DNA of 64,000 nt from Prochilodus magdalenae (Eukaryota > Chordata > Actinopteri > Characiformes > Prochilodontidae): assembly GCA_024036415.1 (NCBI GenBank), contig JAMWET010000762.1, positions 53,501 through 117,500 on the forward strand, read 5' to 3'. A model generated the notes under the pieces. That model saw only the letters and a program-made list of their open reading frames with translations, was not told where the DNA came from and searched no databases. Position 1 is the stretch's first letter; the number at the start of each line of letters is the position of its first letter. This document shows positions 48,001-59,575 of the stretch, in pieces. The translations under genes and the position numbers were made by a program.

Positions 48001-51000
48001 CCTTGCTTTACTAATGGTAAGCATATTGTGATATCACTACCACTTAAGAAACATGGAAATCTCTGACTTTTCCCTCAAATTAGTATCTTAGAAACTATAT
48101 ACATTCCAAAAAAAACAATAATAATAATTACAACAACAAAAAAAGAAGGTGGGGGGGGGGGAGCATGTTCATTAAGCAAGAGGAGAGAAAATGAAAAAAG
48201 AAATTATTAAAAACCCTACACAAATTCTGGTTGCCAAGGTCTTATGTATACTTGCCACTTAGACCAAATTTGGCAGAATTTGGCCATCTGAATTCTTAAG
48301 GAGTAAGTTAGCTTTTCCATAATATAAATTTCGTAAACAGTGTCATGCCAGTCAGAGAGCCGAGGAGGTTCAACCAACAGCCATTTTCTAGTGATTGCTT
48401 TCTTACTTGCAGCTAGCAAGGCTTTCAACAGTTTCATATCATTTTGACCTATGTCTAAAGAAAGGTTCCCCAGATAAAGTAAGCCGAAGTCAAATGGTAT
48501 ATTAATCAGAAATATATTACAGAGAGCCTGATGGATATCCTTCCAATACCCAGATAGAAGTGTTAAGTAGAGTTACACCTTCTCCACCAGTCTGAACCTG
48601 AACCTTGGTATCGTTTCTGCACAGGTGTAATAAAAAATCGAAGGATATTCTTCCAGCAAAATTCTCTCCATGTTACGGAACTTGTCGTTGTCCACTGAAA
48701 CTGACATATTTTTCCCCAGTCATCTTCTGACAACGATATTTTCCCCTCTTTCTCCCACTTTCCTTTAATATTGAGTGTGTTATCCTTCCTACACAGAAGA
48801 AGTTCTTTATAAATTCTAGAAACAACCCTAGGACAAGTACCCGATTTACTAGTTTCTATTAGTCTATTAATAATTTTAAGGAGTCCTGTCTCAACAGCTT
48901 GTGGATTTACATTTTTAAAATATGCATTGAAGTAACAGCGCACTTGAAGATATCTATAAAAATCTTTCTGTTCCAATCCATAATCATCCTTTAAAGACTG
49001 AAATGATCTAAATACTCCTTTATGTAAAAGGGTAATGTATGTTGTAAGACCTTTCCCTACCCATACTTTAAAGCCTTTGTCCTCTGTATTGTGGAGAAAC
49101 TTGCTATCATAGGCACACCATTTCAGCAGTCTTATGGAATCCTGTATCCCGCATAAAGGGATTATCCTTTCCCAAATTTTCATTGTTAGATTAATCCAGG
49201 GATTCTCCTTGTCCAAAAGCTGTTTTATTAATGTTGTATCAGCTATCATAGCTTGCAATGGGAAGTTTACTGCCAATGCATTTTCAATTTTCTTCCATCT
49301 TGCTGTGGAGTAGTGTTCACTACTCCAACCTATTAAAGGCTTTAAGTGTAGATTAGATTTTTTTAGATTTTTTTTTTGATTTACCAGATTCTTTTTGGCA
49401 CTAATTCACTAATTAGAGCATATCCAGCACATAATAAACTGTTAATGATTCTTCTAGCTGTGTATATATAGATGCCAAGACTTTACCTGAGTAAATATGT
49501 GGTAGAGCTGTCACAGTGAAAGTCTCTACAGATACAGTACTGTAACAGTTGGATACACTCATCATCAAAGTAACAGCTGCTCCCAGAAGGAAGTATGAGA
49601 TTGCAGGTGTGTTGGGAAGGAAGATCAAGGTGACCAGGATCAATAACTGATGACAAATTTAGACTGATATGTATTCGTTGGTCGTCTCTACCAAGACTAA
49701 AGCGGGACTCGTCACTGAAGATGACCCGCTGCCATTCTGAGTCACTCCATGACAGTCTGGTACGACACCACTGCAGTCTTTGGTGACGGTGACGTGGTGT
49801 TAAGGACAGTCGTGGTAACGGTCTGTGTGCATGTAGTCCTGCGTGGTGCAGCCGTCTTCCAATCGTGCTGCACTAACAGGATGACTCATGGAGGACACCA
49901 CTGCTCGCTGGATATCTGTAATGGTGGCTGTTGGGTCAGTCAGGTGCAGAGATAAGGTCTGTCCTTGCTTACGTCACACGTGTGGCAGAGTGTAAAACAT
50001 TAACTCTTGAGTTAACATGAATTCTTGAGTGTTGAATCCCAGCAAGTTTGAGTTTCTCCTAATAAGCAGTTTCTTTGTAATGTTCTTGTACTCTCTGTTT
50101 TTGTTTTAGGAAATTATGTCAAAGAATTCAACTCCAGATTCAGGGGGTGGACCCTTAGCCCCAGCCTATCTACTGTCACTCATGATTGACTATGCCTCCA
50201 AACATCTGGACCCAGCACTGACACCCCAACTGCTATTAAAGGCGGCTAATCAGATAAAAGCGATCGTGTGGGTGCGTATCTACTGATGTTTTTAAAAAAA
50301 GCATGAAAAAGACATGTTCAGTCATAACAACATTGCAACCATGGAATCAAGTCTACACTGTAATCTGCACAGCAGTGTACTTGGCACAGAATGGCTAACT
50401 TTTTAAACCATATGTTGTGTTGTAAAACTTGCTGCTTGTTAGAATTTCTCATGGTCAGGGAGATTGTGTTCCTTTTTTGTTGGTGGAAGTAAACAGTAAA
50501 TAACTGTAGTGCTGCTGAAAATGTGATATTCCTTGAAATTTGCTCATTTTTTTGGAGTTACGAAGAGATATATGGTGTGGGGGCGATATGAATGTATATT
50601 ACGATATTTGATATGGTATGACATGATATAAAAAAGAAAAATATATAAAATAGTAGCAGTTTTAAAAATAATAACCAAAACCCTACAAAAACATAAATAA
50701 ATAATAATAATTGTTATTACCACTATTGTTGCTACTGTTACCATTATTGTTGTATATAATGTTTATTGTATATAATGTGTGTTGTATATAGCAGTTTTTA
50801 ATGGTTCTCCCTCTTCCCTCATCCTCAATTCCGTTCTGCACGTTAGTGCCTTTAGGGATAAATTAATGTTTGTTGTATTCACCAAAGTATTTAGCAACAA
50901 TATCTCACTATTGCAGGTTTGCTAAGTTTATCCTATTAAGTTTACGCTGAGCCTGCTGGATGGGTTTTATGAGCTGGGCTGTTTTTGTTTGGCATGCGTA

Positions 51001-54000
51001 AGTTTTTTGGTCCACCAGGCTTTAAACAGTTCCTCATATGTGAGAACACAGCTCAGCATGACCGGCCAAACTTAACATGTTTATGGTGCTTCATGTATGT
51101 GGCCCGTTCCAACTGTCCCAGAAAAGTGGAACTGGATCCTGGGCAAACGTTATAGCAGTATTCACCTTTATACTGGAATACCGCCCACCTCTAATACAGA
51201 GTCTGTCAGTGTAATACCTGTGGTAGAATGAGTTCAGGGTGAATTATTGCTTTTTAGTTATTGTCAGATAACCGAACTTACACCTGTCAGTTGCTCTGTT
51301 GCACTACTCTCCAGATATAATCTGGTAATAGATCCAGATGATAAAACTGATCCAGATATTCTGCATAAAAGGGCCCGGAGGCGGCCGTGTGAGTGCTAGT
51401 GAGAAGCTGGGGCCAGGACAGGCTGTGGTTTGAGGAGCCACAGCTGCACACACATGGGCTTTCACTGGTATTTCGCCGAAGTTTGTAAACAGAGGTTGAC
51501 TGATGTCATTTCCACCCGTTTGGAAAATGTGCTGTCATTGTCCGGACACATCAGCCAAACACACCCGCCCTAGCATTCATCCGAGGCTGCTCTAATCTCT
51601 TCTCTCTCTCTCTCTCACTCTCTTTCCCCTGTTCCATTATTCATGTTTCAGGACAACATTAAAGAGTTTGGAGACAAACATCCCACACAAACGTAAGACA
51701 CTCAGCCTTTTTGGTGCTATACGTGATATTTAATGCATGCCAAATATAAATTGCTTCATGCTCCGTCTTGTTCATCATAGTTTCATTTTGGTGACTTACA
51801 TAAGAAACATATTCTGCGTATTGATCAGAAGATAAAGGGGGCCAAGGACACTGTTAAAGCAATACCTTAGCTTTTTTCATTCAAATCTCTGTCTGCTACA
51901 GCTGAAAGACACAGTTGATTACCAAGGACAATAAATTCAGTGTGTTTCCCTGTGCTTAAGAAAGAATACAGAAAAAAAGACTTGCCAATATAAATACTTA
52001 CCTTTTATAGTAGTCATTGGGCTGGTTCTAAGTTCCGTTGATAAACATTTGAAATCTGTGCCAACAACTACATCGTCGTCATGCCCATTAACAGTGCACT
52101 TTTATGAGACAGACTCAGAGAGTGTCTTGCCAGAGTCGTTCTAGGTGGAGTTTAATCCAGCTTTTAAATGCTGGAGAAACATAATAATACAACACAGTTC
52201 TGATTAGTTTTCAGGTGTCCATGACAATCAGTATAATCAAGTTATTTGTAGTTATTATCAGTGCTGTTGTTACATTTATTTGACACGTGTAGAGAACATG
52301 ATCTGAGGAAGCAGAAAAGTTATAGCAAACAGCATTTTAGCAAGAAAACACAAGAGGAATAGAATTTGCATAAGTAGTAACAGAAATTACCCTGATTATA
52401 CAAATTAATAATAAGCTCTTACTGGTCTGATTTGGACTCTGAATGAACTTCTGAAAAAATCACAGTACAGTTTAAAGGCCCTTCTCCAAAAGAATGGATT
52501 ATGAAGCTCTCTGTTCAATAGTTACCAGGTTTTCTTTTGGTTTTAACCATATGCTACTGCTGCGGCAGATAGAGCTTGAAATAGATAAAGGAGCAGCTGT
52601 TAGTAACACTTAAGATATAAAATGATATTAATATTTATTTAGTATAGAATTTTTATGTGGGGTACATGTGTTTGTGTGCAGCTCTTCAGACTCTGAAGCT
52701 GACCTGCCTCCCCCTAGTGTGCAGAAACTCTCCTCTGACCTCCGACCCCTCATGTTCTGGATGTCCAATGCCACTGAGCTCCTCAACTTTTTCCAGGTCA
52801 AAGTTGAGGCTATGGAGAAGGAATGGGAATTTGAGGGTGAGGAAAAAACAAAATAGTGTTTCCAATTTTAGTAGAAGACTAAGGGTACTCTAGAAAGTGT
52901 AATTTCTAAAAAAAAAAAGAGAGATTACAGTGTGATGTTATGCAATATGCTACTGTGTATCGGCCGAGATAAAACTGTTTTGTCTTTGTTTGTCTGAATC
53001 ATTGTCTCCGCGTGTCATTTTCCCATTCTGTCCTTTCTGTAAGACACAGTAGTCGAAGCACTTTGTATTATATTCCACCAAATTCATTTCAGCTGTTTGA
53101 ATATGGGTCAGATTGGAAAATTGGTGTACAGAGATTATTGTTAATTGTATTGTACACAGAATGGCTTGTTGTGGATTGTCTCATTTGTTTGAACATGTAG
53201 TGTAAACACTATAGATTTTATTTTAAAATGTGCTGTTCAGTGCATTTCTTAAAATCCATGTGTTGTATTAAATGTATGATGTTTTATGATCATCATTTTC
53301 CTCTGATCTCCTGTTCAGCCTTAAATAATATCAGCAATGTGTAATTATAGTACATGTCTTAAGATGTCTTGGTTTTTGCTTTCATTTCAATGAGCTTTTG
53401 TTCCTCAGCCCCTGGTGATCCGGTCTTGTCCGCTGACATGGACACCTGCTCTGAGGCCCTGGCACAGCTTGATGATGTCATCATGCACACCTTCCAGCAG
53501 TGCGTGTATCACTTGACCAAGGTGAGAGGAAGAGAAAAGATATGCACATAAAATCACACCTGAAATGTAACTAAATGGAATTGAGGCATCTATGTAATGG
53601 ACACTTTTTTTCCCTCCCATTTTGAAGCTGCAGTAATATGTAACATTCACTCTCCAATCGCCTCCAGTCCGTTTGTGGAAGCTGCAAAAACCAGCACATT
53701 TTGAATTCGTCATACGACATGACTGCTATTGACTGGCCGTTCAACCTACAACAGTTTAGCCCCTCCCATTTAAGTTGCAGACAGTCTGTTGCAGAGTTAT
53801 TGGAGTGGAAAAGCTATTAAACAGAAAAGCAAATGGATCTGTGCAGCATTCCAAAGGATTCACAAATCCAAAAGGAGCGGCTTCATTTTTTCCCTCACAT
53901 CCCCGAGAATTTCAGTTAGAACTTAACAGCTTGTTCCATATTTAAGCCTGGACTGTATATCAGTTTAATTCTAAGGGATAAAGAGAACTTGGAAAATGGT

Positions 54001-56083
54001 CATGTCAAAGAAATACATTTTCTGGTACATAAAAACACACAAAAGTTATCAGTGGACTTAAAGTTAAAACAGTAAAATACAGGGAAATGTTCCCTTTGCT
54101 TTTCATGTGTTCAGTTCTCTCCCTGTCCCTCTTTCAGACCTTGTACTCCCTCCTCCCTACCCTGCTGGACACCAACCCTTTCTCAAGCGAGGAAAAAGAG
54201 AAAGAGAAGGTTGGAGCGAGGGACGGAGCAAATGCAGGTGGAGAAGAGGGCCACGAGGAGGGTGATGTGTCTTCCTTGCCGCCCACTGTGGCTGGTCTGG
54301 TGGAAGTGTATCGTTGCTCCCTGGAGCTGTCCCGCGAGGCCTGCCTGTCTCCCCCTCTTACGTCCCAAACCTTTGGCTACCTCTTTTTCTTCACCAATAC
54401 CTCGCTCCTCAACACCCTGCTCGAGAGAGGTAGTGTAGCTAGAGTGGTATAAATCTGCTTTTAAGATGCAGAAAAAATGATTTACACAATTTCCCTCATA
54501 GCCCAAAAGTATTGAGGAGATGTTTGTGTCCAGATTTACATCTTTAATTCTGAGCTAAAGCTACAAGGCTAATGTAGCTAACAAGTAATTATTTGTACCC
54601 CACCAGTCAGCACTGTGCATGCCACAGTTTGTGCAAACTGCATTGCACTGTTATCTAGGAAAATTATTTTAAGTGTGTATAAATTGCCTGCTAGTGTTTG
54701 TAACTATCTAACAAATTAATATGGTTTGAGTCACGTCTGTAAGGAGGCACAATGCTAACAGTTGGCTGGCTTAATAGTAAGCCTTTGTTACTGATTAGAA
54801 AGAGAGACAAGAGAAATATTTTCAGTCAAGGTGTTTGATTGATTTGTTTTGTCTCTTTGTATGTCAGATGGTTTGTTCTCCTGGTCCCGTGCGGTACAGA
54901 TTCGCACTAATCTGGACCTGGTCCTGGACTGGCTGCAGGGCGCAGGCCTCGGAGACATCGCCTCAGAATTCCTCAAGAAGTTGTCAGTTACAGTCAACTT
55001 TCTGTGCATTCCGAAGACCCGGCTTATCCAGGTAACAAGTCAAATTCAAAAGAAAGCATTGTGTTGCCCACTATCCATACAGGACACCAAATTAGATACC
55101 AAAGGGTATCTCGCCTGCACCTTCTGCATTGACCCCAAGTGATTCATAACCTCACTTGGAAATGCAAAGCGTAAGGGGACCAAAATGTTTTCCTGAAACA
55201 ATCATACAAGCGGTTTCAAAGCTCAAAAGTTGAACACCGTTATTAATTAAAAAGCTACCCAGCTTTGTGGTTAAGTTTATAGCTCCTGACTTTTACTTTT
55301 TCTGAACAGAAATTTGCTCACCTAGTCTTGCTGTTTGTACTTTTTGTGAGCAGGATCTTTGTCATCTGGACAGGCCTTCATTATTTCTCTTTTGTTAGTC
55401 ATCTTGGACTAGCTTACAGGAGGACCATGCTTTACTAAGCCCCGCCCAGCTTCACCACCTTCTGACTCATTATAAACTGGGACCATCCAGAGCGCCACCG
55501 TCCTGCTGGGCTCCACCCCCAGGCACTGAACTTGGAGGTGGTAAGTAAACCAAGCTCAGGAGATGAGCACACATGCATCACATTCATACCTCTCAGACCA
55601 CTGGTCTTTACATTGACACACAAATTCCACGTTTAGGCTATTATTTTACATTCACTGGTAGTCAACTGTTGATTGTAAATGATGATCAGCTAATGTCATA
55701 CCAACAAGTGCTGGCAAAATTCAGCCCTGAATTTGAGGTCCAGTTTTGATGACATCTGACTTTCAATCCACTTGAATTACCTACCTTAGAGTGATAGTTC
55801 TATTCAGAATGTAGTCAGGAGTCATGTTTAGCCAAGAGGTGTTTGGTAAGCAAGTCTACACTACTGCTGAAAACATAATTTTCTTCTCTGTATTCTAAAA
55901 TCAGACATTTTTGAGAGTTTTCTGGACCACCCACCTCTGATCCTGCCCAATGAGGCTCCAAGTCTGGACCTTACTCAGCAAGTCCCGACCCCCGAGCTCC
56001 AGAAGGAAGTGACGCGGCTGCGAACATTCCTGTGGGGACTGGACCAGGATGAACTTCCTGCCAATCAGAGAACTAGACTGTAG
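32927..56083 (+). CDS. rasip1: Ras-interacting protein 1 (RA-FHA-DIL)
   Basis: An endothelial effector of GTP-bound Rap1/Ras that acts with Radil and Arhgap29 to restrain RhoA in junction control and vessel lumen formation (family knowledge). Coding exons: 32927-33048, 38246-38700, 39109-39369, 40242-40474, 41837-41995, 43241-43445, 46056-46360, 50110-50271, 51652-51692, 52682-52836, 53409-53521, 54138-54429, 54868-55031, 55399-55540, 55905-56083. All phases join and give 995 residues (human 963). The N-terminus has SPRFRKLHFPVGLWINSPRK. The Ras-association domain is at about 143-265 (SGANYRSLLA, FLLCDVIGKP), followed by an Arg/Glu-rich tract and ELRRSISDMNLSLRRR. The FHA-like region is at about 395-515 (RPYFLLLQGY, HVFGRK, GAVTHNG). 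The DIL domain is at about 582-885 (FWMSNATELLNFF, SQTFGYLFFF, SRAVQIRTNLDLVLDWLQG). The C-terminus is LWGLDQDELPANQ. There is no PDZ domain, which excludes Radil. Intron 5 appears to use a GC donor. Confidence 0.96.
33742..34425. repeat. Degenerate 18-bp CTAG-rich array, block 2 (rasip1 intron 1)
   Basis: The same unit family as block 1. A longer composite (GCTAGCCCTTGGGTAGTTAC, TAATCCAGGATTACTACCCC, TGGGGCAGTTACTAGCTC) occurs three times, near 33845, 33981 and 34138, and once in block 1 near 31538. The block is bracketed by copies of ATATAAAGAAGCAAACGGAT (33698 and 34429), and a further copy with one mismatch lies at 33659. Confidence 0.9.
35494..36061. mobile_element. MITE with imperfect terminal inverted repeats (rasip1 intron 1)
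   Basis: The left end CCTAAAGAGGAATTCCACC (35494-35512) pairs imperfectly with the right end GGAGTTCACCTTTAAG (36045-36060). The internal sequence is the reverse complement of 28464-28843. It resembles the MITE at 3549 in end sequence. No coding potential. Confidence 0.75.
36062..38245. other. Remainder of rasip1 intron 1
   Basis: Non-coding. It contains an ATTA run at about 36355-36378 and, at about 37408-37490, a motif CACCTTTATTGTCACATTTT followed by CACAGTTGTGAAGGTGAG that recalls the 3' ends of dispersed fish retroposons. Nothing else was recognised. Confidence 0.5.
40860..41410. mobile_element. Old dispersed repeat in rasip1 intron 4
   Basis: Text such as CACTTTGGGTCATTGTCTTG, CATCACCCAACGTCTTTTCA and CCCTCCACCATGCTACACAG is familiar from a dispersed repeat seen in many fish and amphibian genomes, probably a DNA transposon. 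The class is from memory of sequence style, not proven here. No intact frame. Confidence 0.5.
41996..41997 (+). other. rasip1: Probable GC splice donor of rasip1 intron 5
   Basis: Exon 5 ends ...GACCAAAGCAAG and is followed by GCTAGA, with no GT nearby that keeps the conserved LLLQGY segment. The next exon begins after CTTTTTTTAG with GACTTTGTTTTGTAC. Joining AAG to GAC gives QSK-DFVLYIM, which matches RASIP1. Confidence 0.7.
44298..45868. repeat. 21-bp minisatellite in rasip1 intron 6
   Basis: About 75 units of GAGTCAGAGCAGAGTGGGTGA, with frequent GAACAGA, GAATACA and GTCTGAACA variants, plus a GTGAACCAAAG variant at intervals in the second half. Because 21 is divisible by 3, long open frames run through on both strands (up to about 294 codons antisense). 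These have low-complexity Gly-Glu-Ser-Gln or His-Ser repeats and no gene signals. The array ends about 190 bp before the acceptor of exon 7. Confidence 0.97.
47799..47817. repeat. LINE-1 target-site duplication, left copy
   Basis: GTGTAGATTAGATTTTTTT, identical to 49345-49363 on the other side of the LINE-1. Confidence 0.85.
47818..49344 (-). mobile_element. 5'-truncated LINE-1 in rasip1 intron 7, antisense
   Basis: The minus strand encodes the C-terminal part of an L1-type ORF2 protein, from about 49276 (MAVNFPLQAMIADTTLIKQ) through WREFCWKNILRFFITP to 48563. After a frameshift it continues, around 48437-48216, as KAITRKWLLVEPPRLSDWHD and MEKLTYSLRIQMAKF. The endonuclease and reverse transcriptase parts are missing (5' truncation). 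The A-tail appears as T residues at 47811-47820. A 19-bp direct repeat flanks it. The frameshift shows that it is dead. Confidence 0.9.
49345..49363. repeat. LINE-1 target-site duplication, right copy
   Basis: An identical 19-bp match to 47799-47817. The T-rich target fits the TTTT/A-type cleavage preference of L1 endonuclease. Confidence 0.85.
49573..49875 (-). mobile_element. Tc1-like transposon relic D in rasip1 intron 7
   Basis: It matches relic A on both sides of a junction near 49671: the outer end (AGGTGTGTTGGGAAGGAAGA) is joined directly to the transposase-core segment (CAAGACTAAAGCGGGACTCG). About 272 bp present in relic A (5428-5700) are absent. Non-autonomous and dead. Confidence 0.85.
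50570..50640. mobile_element. GATAT-rich foldback element fragment
   Basis: GTGTGGGGGCGATATGAATG followed by ATATTACGATATTTGATATG resembles the ends of the element at 29112-29346. It lies in rasip1 intron 8. Confidence 0.45.
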
Positions 56084-56854
56084 AACAGGGAACATGCAAG
56101 GTGTTGTAAAACTATAGCCTCAGAGCAGTTTGCATTTGCACACACCCTTAGCTTTGGCCTCTATAGCACATCTATAAGGCTTGAATACATATCACTGTTT
56201 TGGAAGTTTCGAGAGGTTGTCTTACAGTATTACTGATATAGGTTATAGTCCTTAGATGTAAAAACATACATGAAATGCTGTCTAGGTTGGCTTTCAATAA
56301 CATCCTCACATTGTTTAATCCAAAGGTTGCCCAATTATGCACCTTAATCCTGCGTAATTTTGGAGAGAGAAATGCAGTGTTACATAAATGTATGACTTAA
56401 GGGAATCGTTGCCTGGTTGCAATGAACACCATTTTAGTGATTAGTTCTTTTATTCTAGGTTTTTGAAAGTATTGAATGTGTATCCATGTTTGTCTTTTTT
56501 TTTTGGAATGACATATCACTTATCTCACTTATTCAAAGATTTGTACGAAGTACATATAAGTACATATGGATAATCAGAATATAACACTAAAGGTGATTAG
56601 TTCATATGAGCCATATTTTAAAATCACATCCTAAGAAATTAACTTGTGACAGTACTTGTACTCATTTTTTTTAATCAATGCAATTCTGAAAAACACACCT
56701 TTTTTTCTCATTTACGATCGACCTGCCTCACTATATTCCAACAGCTTTCTCACTGACCTACATAAAATGTTCACCAGTGATATACTAATACTTTTGGATG
56801 AGCATCTAGATGCCTTAAATCTTTTAATCTTGTTTTGTATATTCACATATTGCT

Positions 56855-56860
56855 AATAAA
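56855..56860 (+). terminator. rasip1: rasip1 polyadenylation signal
   Basis: AATAAA, 772 bp after the rasip1 stop codon (56081-56083), in an AT-rich 3' UTR. Site use is inferred. Confidence 0.55.
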
Positions 56861-58224
56861 CATTAACGGCCAATAATTTTATATAATATTGGTCTATTGT
56901 ACTTGTGGAAATGCTGTGGTCAGCTAAGCTCTACTCCTGTCATTCTATTAATCAACACTGGGGGGCATGATAGCGATACACAGAGACCTAATGAGCCCAT
57001 TAATACTAAAAGACCACCAAGTACACGGGCCAGGCTGGCAGGCTCTAAACAGATTCTCCTTCCCCTTAAAGACTGGAGATGAGATGGCTTACATGGTTAA
57101 CCCTAACAAATCTATTATGCTGTTAAATGTAGTTCTGCAATATATATTATATATAATTTTATACCTGGTTATATAATAAGCTTGTCATTGTCAAAAAATG
57201 ACAAACATTTGGCAAAAAAAAAGTTTTTCCTTTCCCAATACAAGGCTGCATTCAACATTTCATCGAATTCAGATCTTAATAACATATCTCTTCTGCTAGT
57301 ACAAATGTAAAAGTTTAGAGGCCATGCTTTCCACAGCCTTTCTGCAGCTTCTAGAGAATATAATCTGAGAATATAAATGTTAGCAGGGAACTAACATTAT
57401 AGTCAGCAGTGACATATGATACATTCACTTAACACATCCACAGCGTATGTGAAAGTCTAGACTACTAGACATTGAGCTTCTCCACACTTATACAGTGTAA
57501 GAGAATGGCTGCATATCACATGTTTATAAATGTCTGCAGACTTTATATGAAAGAAAACTATCATGAGAGAAAACTATCACTGCAATGATCATTACAAGTA
57601 ATGTTGTTTAAACATTGTGCCGAATTATAAAGCACACCAAAATGCCTGTTAAGTACTGTTGAAGTGATTGTTTTCGGTATCAGTGTTGAAAAGATTAGCG
57701 CTGACTAGCAAACCAATACTGCAGATACAGTTGCAGTTAGGCAGCTCTGAATGAGGAAACTGAAAAGAAAACAAGGTAAATACTTCAAGTTGAGAAGGAC
57801 AAGGTTCAAGTGTCTGTGTGGAGCCCCAAGGCTGGAACCCAGCAGCGTTTAGTGATTCCCCTGCCCTAACGCAATGTTACACGGCCCTGATATTTGGTTT
57901 TTACTCAGGGATTTGTTGGTCACCTAAAGAAAATTCCTACCGAGTACATAAAGCTCCGAGTTCATGTTTAAACATGGTTGGGCTGTTAGTTCTGACTAGG
58001 GTGGGCAAAAGTGTTATATCACAGCACCATATACATATAGTCTTTTCTGAGAGTTAATATGTGGGACAGAATGAAAGCCCTGCTACTACCACATTTATAA
58101 ACCGCCATCAAAATATGAATGAAGTGTTATTTAGTTTAAGCAGTTTGAGCAGCTGTACTGCTCAGCAGGACTATATAGGTATGGCACATTATTTTCTTAC
58201 ATTTACACATTTAGCATGAGAACA

Positions 58225-58440
58225 ATAAGTATTGTAATAATGTTAGGGGTGGACAGAAACAAAGTACATTTACTGGAGTACTGTACTTCAGTACATTTCC
58301 CAAGTGTCTGTATCTTTACTCAACTATCTGTTTTGGTAATATATGATTTTCACTCTACTGCATTTAAAATACTAATACTGTACGTCTTGTTCCACTACAT
58401 TTCTATGAAGGTTCTTGTTAGTCATTACTTTAAAGCAGAG
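58225..58440. mobile_element. hAT-like dispersed repeat fragment
   Basis: It begins AGGGGTGGACAGAAACAAAG and contains a palindromic GTACATTTACTGGAGTACTG followed by TACTTCAGTACATTT, then CTGTATCTTTACT. This is typical of the very common GTGGACAAAGTAC repeat of fish genomes. It is related to the flank of the 47-bp array. Confidence 0.6.
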
Positions 58441-59374
58441 CTTTGAAGTCTTCTTTACAAAAATGTGAACTGCAAAGTCCATGTTTTGAATTTTTTAAAT
58501 GAAGAAAGGTTTAAAGAAGAATAAAGATGAACAAATTTAAACAATGCTTTTAAAATTCAGCCTCAGAAAGCACGTGGAGGTCTGCAAACATGTTTAATTC
58601 TGGTAAACATTTTAAACTGAAGTGTCTGAGCTTGTAGTAGCTGGAACCAGTTAGCTTGGAAACCAGTTGGTTCAGAATACCGGGTTCATAGGCCACTGCT
58701 GATGCATGCTAATAGTTGTCTAGCGAGCATGCTGAGTTAGCTTTACTGACCAAAGTCCTTTCAGAAATATGTTTGAATCTTGTTAAATAAGCTAACTAAA
58801 CTGACTAACACTATTAAAAGCATCACATGAAGGCAGCGCAGGTTCTGCAAATGCACTGTGGCAAAAATGTGTGTACAAATAAAGGAAATGTGCGTTTGAA
58901 TATTTTTTAAAACCAACCACTCCAGAGCTTTAACTCCACTAAAAATCTGACTGAACAGTTTTCCCTTGTACTGAAGGAACAATTGGACCACACATTATGA
59001 ATGGTTATACCTTGTTATATGTCATAATGCCTTTTTTATATCATACCTGTATTATTCTGTTGATCTTTGGTTGCTCAGTAATGCTTGTTTCACCCTAAGC
59101 TAAGCTAGTTTTTGACTGACAGTATTAAAATGATATTTGACAATGTTTTAGCTTCTCTGCTTTACTCTTTTTTAACTTGGCAGAAATGTATACAGCAGCA
59201 CAGTGTCCCAGGAGGTTTGTTATGGTGATGTTTTTCTGTAACCACGCCTTTTTTTTTTTTGCTTAGCACGCTAATGTTCATTCATTGTTGTCCTCCACCA
59301 ATCAGGTGCAAATGCGAGTTACATGCTATTTTCCTTTATTTATCACAGAGATTTAAGATGAATGGAGTTTAAAC

Positions 59375-59575
59375 CAATGTTTCCCAACACTAGTCCTGGT
59401 GGCTGCACCTGCACTGCCCAGTTTCATGTTTTCATCATGTTTTCCAGATTTAACACACCGATTCAGCTCAAGAAGGACTTGATAATTAGCAAATTATGTG
59501 ACTCAGGTACAGAGAATAACATGAAACTGGGCCGTGCAGGTGGAGCCTCCAAGATGGTAGTTGGGAAACACTGCT
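59375..59575. mobile_element. Foldback (palindromic) MITE
   Basis: The left arm (CAATGTTTCCCAACACTAGT and on through GCCCAGTTTCATG, 59375-59428) pairs with the right arm (CATGAAACTGGGCCGTGCAG and on through TTGGGAAACACTG, 59520-59573). The arms are about 54 bp with a few mismatches around a roughly 90-bp loop. It is typical of non-autonomous hAT foldback elements. Confidence 0.8.

Noticed and set aside
32927..56083. Radil rather than rasip1
   Set aside because: The N-terminus (SPRFRKLHFPVGLWINSPRK) and C-terminus match RASIP1, and no PDZ domain follows the DIL domain before the stop.
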